Assembly: GCF_000550805.1 (NCBI RefSeq)
Contig: NZ_CP004353.1
Coordinates: forward strand, 2,790,001 to 2,854,000
DNA: 64,000 nt
Direction of reading: 5' to 3'
DNA from: Corynebacterium vitaeruminis DSM 20294
GTDB taxonomy: Bacteria; Actinomycetota; Actinomycetes; Mycobacteriales; Mycobacteriaceae
The notes beneath the pieces are model-generated. The model saw only the letters and a list, made by a program, of their open reading frames with translations. It ran no database searches and was not told where the DNA came from. Position numbers and translations under genes: made by a program. Below, piece by piece: positions 8,316 to 25,558 of the stretch. How positions within the stretch are numbered: the first letter of the stretch is position 1; every line of letters begins with the position of its first letter.

Positions 8316-8366
8316 GAAGGCCTCGGCAGGGGGTTCCTGTCGAGGCCTTCTTGTTTTTTGAGTTTT
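8316..8366 (+). terminator. Strong hairpin terminator between VOC gene and 5S rRNA
   Basis: GAAGGCCTCG-CAGG pairs with CCTG-CGAGGCCTTC (15-base arms, one mismatch), followed on the plus strand by TTGTTTTTTGAGTTTTTG. It terminates the VOC transcript. It sits at the 3' end of the minus-strand rRNA operon, where the hairpin alone may also help stop that transcript. Confidence 0.8.
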
Positions 8367-8368
8367 TG

Positions 8369-8485
8369 GTCGGCGGTGTCTTACTCTCCCACACCCTCCC
8401 GGGTGCAGTACCATCAGCGCTGTTGGGCTTAGCTTCCGGGTTCGGAATGGGACCGGGCGTGTCCCCAATGCTATAACCACCGACA
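8369..8485 (-). rRNA. rrf: 5S ribosomal RNA
   Basis: About 117 bases, read on the minus strand from GTCGGTGGTTATAGC to the complementary GACACCGCCGAC end. It contains the universal 5S core CCCATTCCGAACCCGGAAG. It is the last gene of rRNA operon copy 1, about 100 bases after 23S. Ends are estimated from terminal-helix pairing. Confidence 0.95.
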
Positions 8486-8591
8486 CGATTAATTTGTGGT
8501 GTTTGTGTTATGCGGGATACTGCATAGTGAACGCGATACGTTGTGTTGTTTTTGTTTTGTTCTTGTTTTGTTTGATTATGTGTGTTGGTTG

Positions 8592-11670
<3,079 letters not shown>

Positions 11671-12146
11671 ACAACAGATACTTACAAACAAAAAACACTA
11701 AGAACAAAGAATAAAAAACAACAAACCCCCACCCCCAACACCACACAACAAAGTGCAGCGACATAAAAGGGGGTGGAAACAAATTGCATCGCGTCCACTA
11801 TACAGTTCTCACACAACACACCCACACCACACAACAACAACCCACCACACAAACGTGGAAACGATCATCACCGCATCATGCAGGCCACCAGAAACACACA
11901 TCATGCATGTTCCAGACACCCAACAGCATGCCAACCACAACGCACTTTCTTTGCCACCCTTACAGGTGCGACTTGTTTAACGTGTACTCCCACGATCAAC
12001 GATGCCCCCCCTTTACGCACCCACAACACTTGCAGGCACCAACAACACGATGTTGTAAGGAAACATCCTTTAGTGGTGTGATCCACCTGGATAAAAACAA
12101 AATAAACAATTTGGTGGCAAACCTGCCACCACAAAATAAAACTCCA

Positions 12147-13668
<1,522 letters not shown>

Positions 13669-14190
13669 AAAACAAGAAAAAAACCTTGTCCAACATTCTG
13701 GGAAAGCCCAAAACCAAGCAAAAAAAACAAACAACCAGCACACCACCACACAAACAATGTGCAATGGCATAAAAAATGATTGTCCAAAAAAAATAGATGA
13801 TACATGTGCACCCACCCGACGGGGCAAAAAGGCACACACAAAGCCACTCACCAGTACCAGTAAGCACCCACCATCACAGCACAGTCTTTAACAAGCAAGC
13901 CACACTTGCCAGCCACACCACACCATAACAGCACACACAAACCACACCAACAAGCAACAAAAAAAGTACAAAATTGGCACACTATTGAGTTCTCAAACAA
14001 CACAACCACACCAGCAACCACACACAAACAACAAGGATGGTCAACCGATGAGAAAAAATATGTTTCGTCCCGCTAGTTTTCCTCCCGCCACACACTCTCC
14101 AAAAGAGGGGGCGCTGTCGGTCGCGGCGACTCACATAAAGCTACACACCCCCACCCCACAACACAAATCCCCAGCTCACACACACCAAAC
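13669..14190 (-). promoter_or_regulatory. rRNA operon 1 leader and promoter region
   Basis: No protein gene is credible here. On the minus strand the leader contains the conserved actinobacterial rrn element TTTGAGAACTCAATAGTGTG (about 13975-13997), a likely antitermination/processing site. Further upstream GGGGTGTGTAGCTTTATG and GGCGGGAGGAAAACTAGC have counterparts before operon 2, so the core promoter probably lies at 14040-14150. No convincing -35/-10 pair could be fixed. Confidence 0.5.
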
Positions 14191-14210
14191 CAACGGCGTC
14201 GACAAGCAAA
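14191..14210 (-). repeat. Dispersed terminator-linked motif, copy B
   Basis: Minus strand TTTGCTTGTCGACGCCGTTG, directly continuing the T-tract of the universal-stress-protein terminator. Confidence 0.7.
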
Positions 14211-14246
14211 AATAAAAGACGGCCGCAACAAACGTTGCGACCGCCT
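14211..14246 (-). terminator. Rho-independent terminator of the universal stress gene
   Basis: On the minus strand GGCGGTCGCAACG pairs with the following GTTGCGGCCG across a short loop, then TCTTTTATTTTTG. It lies 12 bases after the stop codon. Confidence 0.8.
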
Positions 14247-14258
14247 TTAGCTCACAAA

Positions 14259-15158
14259 CTACTTGTCCGACTTGGGGCGAACGACCACCATCGGGCACGG
14301 CGCGGACTGCAGCAGAGCGCGAGAGGTGGAGCCGAGCAGCATGCCGCGGAAACCGCCACGGCCGTGCGAGCCAACGACCAGCAGCTGCGCGCCTTGGGAG
14401 TTGTCAACCAGCGCGCGGATCGGCCGATCGCGGGTGATCACCATCTCGACCTCGACGTCTGGGTACTGCTCGAGCAGCGGGGCGAGGCGCTCGTGGAGCA
14501 GGTCGGTCTGCTCCTTCTCGATCACGGTCCACTCCTGCTGCGCGGCGGCGAGGCCGGCGAGGGAGGCCTGAACCTGCATGTCCATCCAGGTGTGCACTGC
14601 CACGACCTTGGCGCCGCGAGCCTTGGCCTCAGCAAAGGCGAACTCCGTCGCGCGCTGGGAGATGTCCGAGCCGTCCACGCCGACGACTACGGGACCGTAC
14701 TTGTTCTCATCGGTGACGTGGTTGTCCTCGCGGACCACGACGACTGGGCAGTGCGCGTGGCTGACAACCGCGCCCGAGACCGAGCCCATCACCATGCCGG
14801 ACAGACCGCCCAGACCGCGCGAGCCCATGACCAGCATGGTCACGTTGTCGCTCATCTCGAGCAGCATGTCGATCGGGGAACCCTCGGCGATGGTGTAGCC
14901 GATCTTGATGTCCGGGGCGACCTCGTGCGCGATGGTACGCGCCTCCTCGATCTTCTCCATGGTCTCGTTCTGCAGCTCATCGAAGAGCTCCTGGGGAGGA
15001 ACCATTCCCTCTGCGTAAAGGAACTGGGGCATCGTGTACGCCGCCGCCAAGCGAAGCGGGATGCCGCGCTTCAAAGCGGTGTTGGCCGCCCAGCGCACAG
15101 CATTCTTGGAGGCGCTGGACCCATCGACGGCAACAACAACAATGTCTTCAGCAGTCAT
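14259..15158 (-). CDS. Tandem-domain universal stress protein
   Basis: A 299-residue protein with two UspA domains (about 1-145 and 155-299). Each ends in an ATP-binding glycine signature: GSRGLGGLSGMVMGS-S in domain 1 and GSHGRGGFRGMLLGSTS in domain 2, matching G-x2-G-x9-G-S/T. Domain 1 begins IVVAVDGSSAS and domain 2 begins VVVGVDGSD. Tandem USPs in actinobacteria bind ATP and modulate growth arrest and stress survival. The gene sits between the two rRNA operons in the same orientation, upstream of operon 1, and has its own terminator. Confidence 0.93.
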   Translation of the reverse strand: MTAEDIVVVAVDGSSASKNAVRWAANTALKRGIPLRLAAAYTMPQFLYAEGMVPPQELFDELQNETMEKIEEARTIAHEVAPDIKIGYTIAEGSPIDMLLEMSDNVTMLVMGSRGLGGLSGMVMGSVSGAVVSHAHCPVVVVREDNHVTDENKYGPVVVGVDGSDISQRATEFAFAEAKARGAKVVAVHTWMDMQVQASLAGLAAAQQEWTVIEKEQTDLLHERLAPLLEQYPDVEVEMVITRDRPIRALVDNSQGAQLLVVGSHGRGGFRGMLLGSTSRALLQSAPCPMVVVRPKSDK

Positions 15159-15355
15159 TTTGAATCGACCTTTCTCGTGCGCACTAGGCAGCTGCCCAGA
15201 AGCGTCGACCCACCGAGACTTCCACGAAGCCCCGAGCGGGGGATGGATGCCGAGCTCTCACTCGGCGTTGGCACCTCCCATTGTATCGCCATATATCCAC
15301 CGCGCTACCCTGGTTAATACCAGTTGGGGGAATGTATTATTGCCCCACCCCCAAA

Positions 15356-15396
15356 AGTCAAAAACCGAGCCATTTCTGACTCGGTTTTGCTGTTTA
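15356..15396 (-). terminator. Terminator after the 43-residue protein gene
   Basis: AACCGAG and CTCGGTT form a stem with a ten-base loop. The minus strand continues with TTTGACTTTT. Located a few bases after the stop codon at 15403. Confidence 0.75.
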
Positions 15397-15402
15397 ACGT
15401 CA

Positions 15403-15534
15403 CTACACGTGCGCGGCCTCAGAGTTGGCCGGGTACAGCAGCGCGTAGAAGAACTTCATCACGCTGAAGATCACCGCGCCGACGCCCTGGCTAAAGAATT
15501 CGACAAGGGGGTTCACGATAGCATTAATATCCAT
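15403..15534 (-). CDS. Short hydrophobic/amphipathic protein (43 residues)
   Basis: Reads MDINAIVNPLVEFFSQGVGA, then a hydrophobic segment containing VIFSVMKFFYALLYP, ending in NSEAAHV. It has its own terminator. The size and amphipathic pattern recall small corynebacterial envelope peptides such as the PorA/PorH class, but no sequence match could be established. The start codon overlaps the divergent pseudouridine synthase start as CATG; TATTAC ten bases upstream could be a leaderless -10. It could also be a membrane-active peptide or toxin-like product. Confidence 0.6.
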   Translation of the reverse strand: MDINAIVNPLVEFFSQGVGAVIFSVMKFFYALLYPANSEAAHV

Positions 15535-16525
15535 GGACAACAGGGTAATACATATCCCCCGCGGGCACGCACCTCTCCCCATCAAAAACGGGTTGAACCC
15601 TACCCGCGCCCGCGTCCCCGAGGAATTCGCCGGCCGACCGGCCTTCGATTTCCTGTGGCATCTCATCTCCACTCAACGCCGGCGCAACCCCGCTGACACC
15701 GTTGAAGCAGCCCGCGAGCGCTTCACCCAGGGGCAGGTCGTTGCCTCACGCGGTCAACGCGGCACCGTCCTCTCGCAGTCCACGTTGCTTTCGCTTGACG
15801 ACGACCTATGGTTCTATCGCATGCCGACGGAGGAAGCCCCCATCCCCTTTAGCTGCGAGATCATCCACGAGGATGACAGGCTGCTCGTCGTGGACAAGCC
15901 GCCCTTCCTCGCCACGATGCCCAGGGGCAAGCACATCACGCAGACCGCCACGGTGCAGATGCGCCGGTCCACGGGCATCGAGGACCTCGCCCCAGCCCAC
16001 CGGCTCGACCGGCTGACCTCCGGTGTCTTGGTGTTCACGAAGGAGCGGAAGTACCGCGGCGCTTACCAAACGCTGTTCGCCGAGCGAAAAGCACAGAAGA
16101 CCTACGAGGCGGTCGCGGCATACGATTACTCGATCGAGCCGGGGACCGTCTGGCGACACAGGATCGAGAAGATCCCAGGAGTCATGCAGGCCGAGATCAT
16201 CGAGGGGCAGGCAAACTCCGAGACCCTCCTCGCGGAAATCAAGCCCCTTCCCCAGGAACGCAGCGAACGGCTAGCGGCCCGCTACGGAGTGGACGCGGAG
16301 CTTGCCACATACGTTTTGAAACCCGCCACGGGCAAGACCCACCAGCTGCGGGTGCACATGTTCGCCGCCGGCGTCCCCATCCTCGGTGACCCCACCTACC
16401 CGTGCCTGCTGCCGGAAACCGAGGAGTCGTTCGCTCACCCCATGCACCTCACGGCCCGCCAGCTCGAGTTCGTCGATCCCATTACAGGCGAAGCGCAGAG
16501 GTTCGAGAGTACGCGAGTGCTCTAG
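15533..16525 (+). CDS. RluA-family rRNA/tRNA pseudouridine synthase
   Basis: A 330-residue cytoplasmic enzyme that isomerises uridine to pseudouridine in structured RNA. The catalytic aspartate is D159 in AHRLDRLTSGVLVF. The C-terminal THQLRVHMFAAGVPILGDPTYP block is typical of RluA/RluC/RluD. There is an N-terminal extension of about 100 residues, without a clear S4 domain, before the DKPPFLATMP motif. The target position is unknown. ATG 15533 is the only in-frame start near the conserved GHAPLPIKNG; TAGCAT nine bases upstream suggests a leaderless mRNA. It lies between the two rRNA operons on the opposite strand. Confidence 0.9.
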   Translation: MDNRVIHIPRGHAPLPIKNGLNPTRARVPEEFAGRPAFDFLWHLISTQRRRNPADTVEAARERFTQGQVVASRGQRGTVLSQSTLLSLDDDLWFYRMPTEEAPIPFSCEIIHEDDRLLVVDKPPFLATMPRGKHITQTATVQMRRSTGIEDLAPAHRLDRLTSGVLVFTKERKYRGAYQTLFAERKAQKTYEAVAAYDYSIEPGTVWRHRIEKIPGVMQAEIIEGQANSETLLAEIKPLPQERSERLAARYGVDAELATYVLKPATGKTHQLRVHMFAAGVPILGDPTYPCLLPETEESFAHPMHLTARQLEFVDPITGEAQRFESTRVL

Positions 16526-16527
16526 CG

Positions 16528-16547
16528 TTTGCTTGTCGACGCCAACG
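16528..16547 (+). repeat. Dispersed terminator-linked motif, copy C
   Basis: TTTGCTTGTCGACGCCAACG, starting two bases after the pseudouridine synthase stop codon. Confidence 0.7.
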
Positions 16548-16549
16548 GT

Positions 16550-16593
16550 GTCTGGTGCACATCGCCAATCGGCGCCTGACAGCCGCACCAGAC
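16550..16593. other. Long-range inverted repeat 3' of the pseudouridine synthase
   Basis: GTCTGGTGC (16550-16558) and GCACCAGAC (16585-16593) are perfect nine-base arms around a 26-base loop that itself contains GCC-aatc-GGC. There is no T-tract, so it is not a standard terminator. It may stabilise the mRNA end ahead of the true terminator. Confidence 0.5.
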
Positions 16594-16605
16594 GCAAACG
16601 CGTTG

Positions 16606-16655
16606 AAGGCCCCTGGACTGTTGTGTCTAGGGGCCTTCTTGTTTTTTGAGTTTTT
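16606..16655 (+). terminator. Terminator of the pseudouridine synthase gene
   Basis: AAGGCCCCT and AGGGGCCTT with inner GAC/GTC pairing, followed by TTGTTTTTTGAGTTTTT. The distal arm and T-tract coincide with the first bases of the duplicated rRNA unit. Confidence 0.8.
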
Positions 16656-16656
16656 G

Positions 16657-16773
16657 GTCGGCGGTGTCTTACTCTCCCACACCCTCCCGGGTGCAGTACC
16701 ATCAGCGCTGTTGGGCTTAGCTTCCGGGTTCGGAATGGGACCGGGCGTGTCCCCAATGCTATAACCACCGACA
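16657..16773 (-). rRNA. rrf: 5S ribosomal RNA
   Basis: Identical to the copy-1 5S gene by eye, in the same position relative to 23S. Ends are estimated by terminal-stem pairing. Confidence 0.95.
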
Positions 16774-16879
16774 CGATTAATTTGTGGTGTTTGTGTTATG
16801 CGGGATACTGCATAGTGAACGCGATACGTTGTGTTGTTTTTGTTTTGTTTTTGTTTTGTTTGATTATGTGTGTTGGTTG

Positions 16880-19960
<3,081 letters not shown>

Positions 19961-20436
19961 ACAACAGATACTTACAAACAAAAAACACTAAGAACAAAGA
20001 ATAAAAAACAACAAACCCCCACCCCCAACACCACACAACAAAGTGCAGCGACATAAAAGGGGGTGGAAACAAATTGCATCGCGTCCACTATACAGTTCTC
20101 ACACAACACACCCACACCACACAACAACAACCCACCACACAAACGTGGAAACGATCATCACCGCATCATGCAGGCCACCAGAAACACACATCATGCATGT
20201 TCCAGACACCCAACAGCATGCCAACCACAACGCACTTTCTTTGCCACCCTTACAGGTGCGACTTGTTTAACGTGTACTCCCACGATCAACGATGCCCCCC
20301 CTTTACGCACCCACAACACTTGCAGGCACCAACAACACGATGTTGTAAGGAAACATCCTTTAGTGGTGTGATCCACCTGGATAAAAACAAAATAAACAAT
20401 TTGGTGGCAAACCTGCCACCACAAAATAAAACTCCA

Positions 20437-21958
<1,522 letters not shown>

Positions 21959-22394
21959 AAAACAAGAAAAAAACCTTGTCCAACATTCTGGGAAAGCCCA
22001 AAACCAAGCAAAAAAAACAAACAACCAGCACACCACCACACAAACAATGTGCAATGGCATAAAAAATGATTGTCCAAAAAAAAAGATGATACATGTGCAC
22101 CCACCCGACGGGGCAAAAAGGCACACACAAAAGCCACTCACCAGTACCAGTAAGCACCCACCATCACAGCACAGTATTTAACAAGCAAGCCACACTTGCC
22201 AGCCACACCACACCATAACAGCACACACAAACCACACCAACAAGCAACAAAAAAAGTACAAAATTGGCACACTATTGAGTTCTCAAACAACATGAACACA
22301 CGTCAAACACGGAACGTCTTTTGTTCATCCTCTGTTCGAACGCGGTAATAGAAAACTTTACACAAATTTACACAAAACAGTGAAAAACTGTCAA
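21959..22394 (-). promoter_or_regulatory. rRNA operon 2 leader and candidate promoter
   Basis: The leader to about 22292 matches copy 1, including TTTGAGAACTCAATAGTGTG. Just upstream, the minus strand carries TTGACA (22394-22389), an 18-base spacer and TAAATT (22370-22365), a good sigma-A-type promoter not present before copy 1. Further upstream GGGGTGTGTAACTTAATG resembles the copy-1 upstream region and may be another promoter. No gene is seen between here and the GntR gene. Confidence 0.55.
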
Positions 22395-22484
22395 ATCATG
22401 TGCTAGGAAGCTTTCCCCTAGCCGCCGAAGCGACCCGCATTAAGTTACACACCCCACCACAAGAACACAAACCCGCAGGCCAGC

Positions 22485-22859
22485 CTATCGATAGAGGCCG
22501 CGGCTTGAGGCCACCTTCTCCAGCAGCTCATGCAGGTCGGCACGAGACAGGTCCAGCTTCACCGCCTCGTCCACCAAGGGCGCCACGTAGTCGGCGGCGA
22601 TCTCGCGATGACGCCGCTCCCTGATGAGGTCTCCGGCGGAGTTCGCGACAAACATGCCCACGCCCCGCCTCTTCTCCAAGATCCCCTGCCCCGCCAGCAG
22701 CACCAGCCCCCGACGGGCGGTGGCCGGGTTAATTCGATGGAACTCCGCCAGCTCGTTCATGGAGGGCGCCCGCTGCCCCTCGGCCAGCCGCCCCTCGAGG
22801 ATGAGGTCTTCGATGAGGGCAGCGATCTGCCTGAAGAGTGGCGCGTTTTGCTCGTCCAT
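22485..22859 (-). CDS. GntR-family regulator, YtrA subfamily
   Basis: A 124-residue regulator with an N-terminal winged helix (about residues 5-72: LFRQIAALIEDLILEGRL, APSMNELAEFHRINPATARRGLVLLAGQG) and a short helical dimerisation tail of about 45 residues, the YtrA-subfamily size. YtrA regulators normally head an operon encoding an ABC transporter they control. Here the next thing downstream on the strand is rRNA operon 2, so the regulator is orphaned. ATG 22859 is favoured over an in-frame start at 22883 by family length. A perfect dyad lies just upstream and is its likely operator. Confidence 0.87.
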   Translation of the reverse strand: MDEQNAPLFRQIAALIEDLILEGRLAEGQRAPSMNELAEFHRINPATARRGLVLLAGQGILEKRRGVGMFVANSAGDLIRERRHREIAADYVAPLVDEAVKLDLSRADLHELLEKVASSRGLYR

Positions 22860-22884
22860 AGGATCCCCTCTCCGACATGGCAAT

Positions 22885-22908
22885 GGTTAGTTAGTCTGAT
22901 AACTAACC
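22885..22908 (-). promoter_or_regulatory. Perfect inverted repeat upstream of the GntR gene
   Basis: GGTTAGTTA (22885-22893) and TAACTAACC (22900-22908) with a six-base centre. It lies 26 bases upstream of the GntR start codon, so it probably overlaps that gene's own promoter. Autoregulation is inferred. Confidence 0.65.
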
Positions 22909-22944
22909 AATGTAGCTTGCTTCCTCCTAGAATGTCGCGCCGCA

Positions 22945-22965
22945 CTATAGACGTCGATAAGCAAC
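22945..22965 (-). repeat. Dispersed terminator-linked motif, copy D
   Basis: Minus strand GTTGCTTATCGACGTCTATA in the divergent GntR/NYN intergenic region, not after a terminator. It shares the GTCTATAG end with copy A. Confidence 0.6.
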
Positions 22966-23074
22966 CTGCAAGCTTGTAACGTGGAGTAATCGACGCGAGC
23001 ACCCCTCATGAGGCATGCTAGAGGGGCGTGAAAAGATTTTTAGAAATGACAAACGATATAGGAATTCAGGAGCC

Positions 23075-24388
23075 ATGCTTGAACGCACACAAATTTTCGT
23101 CGACACTAGTTACCTACTCGCTAGCTTTTATAACTCCTGGGAAATTGGTGCCCGCGCACAATTAGAAATTGATCTGCCGGAGGTTGTGGCGACCCTCGGG
23201 CAGATGGTGTCCAACCAGCTCGGGCAGCCGGTGCATCGCCAGCTGTGGTACGACGGCATCCCCGATTCCGGGCCGCATCGCTACCAGCGGGCGCTGCGCA
23301 CCTGCGACGGCGTCCAGCTGCGCGCGGGGCAGCTAATCGAGTGGGGCGATCGCCGCACCCAGAAAGCAGTAGACACCCGGCTCGTCGCGGACATGGTTTT
23401 GGCCGGAGTCCGCCGCGAGTTCACCGACATCGTGTTGGTCTCCGGCGACGCCGACATGATTCCCGGGGTCCAGGAGGCCGTCAACGCGGGCGTCCGCGTC
23501 CATCTATACGGATTCGGCTGGGACTCGATGTCTTCGGCGCTGCGCCACGCCTGCGACTCGACCACCATCCTCGATCCGCGCGAGGACTTCGCGGACTGCA
23601 TGCAGCTCGAGGTGCTCGAGGGGCCGCTGCCGCCGGTTGTCCGAGGAAACCTTGGCTGCGCCGACGCGGAGCCGGGCGAGCCCTGTGCCGAGGTCGCCGA
23701 CGATCCCAGCGCGGAGCCACAAAGCGAGGACACCTCGAGCTCCGCAAAGGCTACGTCGGCCCCCGATCCCGAGGCGATCGCCGACGCGGAAGCCGAGATC
23801 CGCAGCGCGGGGCTCGAGGGACCAGCCGCCGAGAAGAGTGACCGGCTCCTGGCGCCGCCCCCGGGCGAACCCGCGCTGAGCGCGGAGGACTGCACCGCGG
23901 AGATCGGCGGTCCGAGCGTCCCGCAGGCGCCGAAGCCGGGGCCACACCACTCCATCACCGTGACGTCCTCGGTGGAGGAGTCGGTGGAGCTTTCCATCAC
24001 GGAATCGGATGACGAGCCGTCGGAGGAACCCGCTCCGAAGCCTGCACCCAAACCGACCCCGAATCCGTCCATGATGGCCCCGCGCCGCAAGCTGCGCTCG
24101 CGATACGTTCCGCTGCCCAACGAGGTGTGGTCCTCGGCTGGGTTCCAGACCCCCTTTGACGTGGGCCAACAGTACGCCGTGTGGTGGTACGAAAACGCGG
24201 CTACCAGCGACCAGCGTGACTCCGCGCATCTCCTGTCCGGCGGCGGGCTCCCGCCCGAGATCGACCGGCCGCTGCTCCAGTTCGCGTGCGAGACGCTGCA
24301 CGAGTACACGCTCACAGAAAACCAGCGGGTCAACCTGCGCGACGGGTTCCACTCCGGGATCCGCGGCATCCTGTTGAACGGCAGCTAG
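23075..24388 (+). CDS. NYN (PIN-like) domain protein with long acidic linker
   Basis: A 437-residue protein. The N-terminal NYN domain (about 1-165) has the metal-binding acidic residues: D10 in IFVDTSYL, D in KAVDTRLVADM, and two in VLVSGDADMIP. This predicts an RNA-directed nuclease. Residues about 180-345 are low-complexity, rich in Glu, Ser, Pro and Ala, ending in a PAPKPAPKPTPNP run. The C-terminal 85 residues (from LRSRYVPLPNEVW) look folded and may be a winged-helix or LOTUS-like RNA-binding module; that is a guess. ATG 23075 is chosen because the upstream in-frame start lacks similarity to the domain. Confidence 0.82.
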   Translation: MLERTQIFVDTSYLLASFYNSWEIGARAQLEIDLPEVVATLGQMVSNQLGQPVHRQLWYDGIPDSGPHRYQRALRTCDGVQLRAGQLIEWGDRRTQKAVDTRLVADMVLAGVRREFTDIVLVSGDADMIPGVQEAVNAGVRVHLYGFGWDSMSSALRHACDSTTILDPREDFADCMQLEVLEGPLPPVVRGNLGCADAEPGEPCAEVADDPSAEPQSEDTSSSAKATSAPDPEAIADAEAEIRSAGLEGPAAEKSDRLLAPPPGEPALSAEDCTAEIGGPSVPQAPKPGPHHSITVTSSVEESVELSITESDDEPSEEPAPKPAPKPTPNPSMMAPRRKLRSRYVPLPNEVWSSAGFQTPFDVGQQYAVWWYENAATSDQRDSAHLLSGGGLPPEIDRPLLQFACETLHEYTLTENQRVNLRDGFHSGIRGILLNGS

Positions 24389-24397
24389 ACGCAAAAG

Positions 24398-24420
24398 GCC
24401 AGCCCCCGGGCTGGCTTTTT
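24398..24420 (+). terminator. Rho-independent terminator of the NYN gene
   Basis: GCCAGCCC-cc-GGGCTGGC followed by TTTTT, 10 bases after the stop codon. The T-tract runs directly into dispersed motif copy E. Its loop is too short for a bidirectional role to be judged. Confidence 0.88.
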
Positions 24421-24439
24421 GCTTTTCGACGCCTACGGC
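24418..24439 (+). repeat. Dispersed terminator-linked motif, copy E
   Basis: TTTGCTTTTCGACGCCTACG, contiguous with the NYN terminator T-tract and ending at the convergent pspA stop codon. Confidence 0.7.
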
Positions 24440-25302
24440 TACTCCGCGTCCTTCTTCTCAGACGCCTCTTCGGCCTTGGCTTCATCCGAGGCGTCCTCGG
24501 TTTCCGCCGGGGTGGTCTCGGCCGGGGTGGCCTCCGCCGCCTCGGCGTCCGACTCCGGCTTGGCCTCGAGCGCCGCGGTCTCCTTCTTCATGGACGCGCG
24601 GATCTCCTCCAGCCGGCTCGCGGCCTTGACGTCGGCACCCGTGGCATCGATCTCGGCGAGGCGATCCCCCATGCTCGACTGCATGAGCTCCTGGGAACCG
24701 AGCGCGTTCGCGTAGCGGCGCTCGATCTTCTCGCGCACGGCGTCGAGGGAGGGGACGTCGTTGTCCGGCTCGAATTCCTTCATCGAGTCGAGCGCCTTGT
24801 TGCTCGCCTCCTGCATCTTGGTCTGCTGCACCTGCTGGGTGAGCTGGTCGATCTGGGAAAGCTGCTCGGTCAGCCGCGCCTCGGACTGCTTGACCTGCTC
24901 GGTCGCCTGCGCCGCGGCCTGCACGGACTGTGCGTGCAGCGTCTTGGTCTCCTCGAGCTGCTGCTCGGCGGTGACCAGCTGGGTGGCGTAGATCTCCGCG
25001 ACGTTTCCGTACTCGGTGGCCTTCGCCGCGTCGCCGTCTGCCTGGGCCTTGTCGGCGAGCTGGATCGCCTGGCGCGCCTTCTCCGTCAGCGTCTTCTGCT
25101 CCTCGAGGAGGCGGTTGAGCTTCATCTCGAGCTGGTTCTTGTTGCCGATGACCGAGGCGGCCTGCTGCGCGATCTGCTGGTGTTGCTGCTTGGCGGCGTC
25201 GGTGGCCTGCTTGATCTGCACCAGGGGATCGGCGTTCTCGTCGATCTTCTGGTCGAGCGAGGCGGTGAGGTACTTCCAGCCTTTGGAAAATGGGTTAGCC
25301 AT
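24439..25302 (-). CDS. pspA: PspA/IM30-family membrane-stress protein
   Basis: A 287-residue, almost wholly helical protein. An amphipathic N-terminal helix (MANPFSKGWKYLTASLDQKID) is followed by long coiled coil through residue about 235 and an acidic Ala/Glu/Thr-rich tail of about 50 residues. PspA/Vipp1/ESCRT-III-type proteins polymerise on stressed membranes. The regulatory partners PspBC are absent here, as in most actinobacteria. It is convergent with the NYN gene and separated from thioredoxin by 256 bases that include a large hairpin. Confidence 0.9.
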   Translation of the reverse strand: MANPFSKGWKYLTASLDQKIDENADPLVQIKQATDAAKQQHQQIAQQAASVIGNKNQLEMKLNRLLEEQKTLTEKARQAIQLADKAQADGDAAKATEYGNVAEIYATQLVTAEQQLEETKTLHAQSVQAAAQATEQVKQSEARLTEQLSQIDQLTQQVQQTKMQEASNKALDSMKEFEPDNDVPSLDAVREKIERRYANALGSQELMQSSMGDRLAEIDATGADVKAASRLEEIRASMKKETAALEAKPESDAEAAEATPAETTPAETEDASDEAKAEEASEKKDAE

Positions 25303-25465
25303 GAGTTGTCATCCTTTTCGATTGCGCTGTCACTCCGGGCACGCCGATCATGTCAGCCGAGTTGATAGGCCAGCACCACATGGGGGACGCCAGCGTAGCA
25401 ACGCTACCTAGCCCAGCTTAATGGCAATTTGTGGTTTTCGTCAGGCTAAGCAAAGCCGAAAACAG

Positions 25466-25529
25466 CGGCGCGCCGCCCCGCGGGCCCCAGCATTGAGGTG
25501 CCGGTGGGGCCAATCGGGGCGGCGCGCCG
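25466..25529 (-). terminator. Very long GC hairpin downstream of thioredoxin
   Basis: Arms CGGCGCGCCGCCCCG (25466-25480) and its exact complement (25515-25529) enclose a loop with a second stem, GGCCCCA/TGGGGCC. The minus strand continues with TGTTTTCGG. It lies 30 bases after the thioredoxin stop and could also shield the pspA promoter region. Confidence 0.7.
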
Positions 25530-25558
25530 TCGAAAAAGAGCGAGGGTAAACGCCAGGC

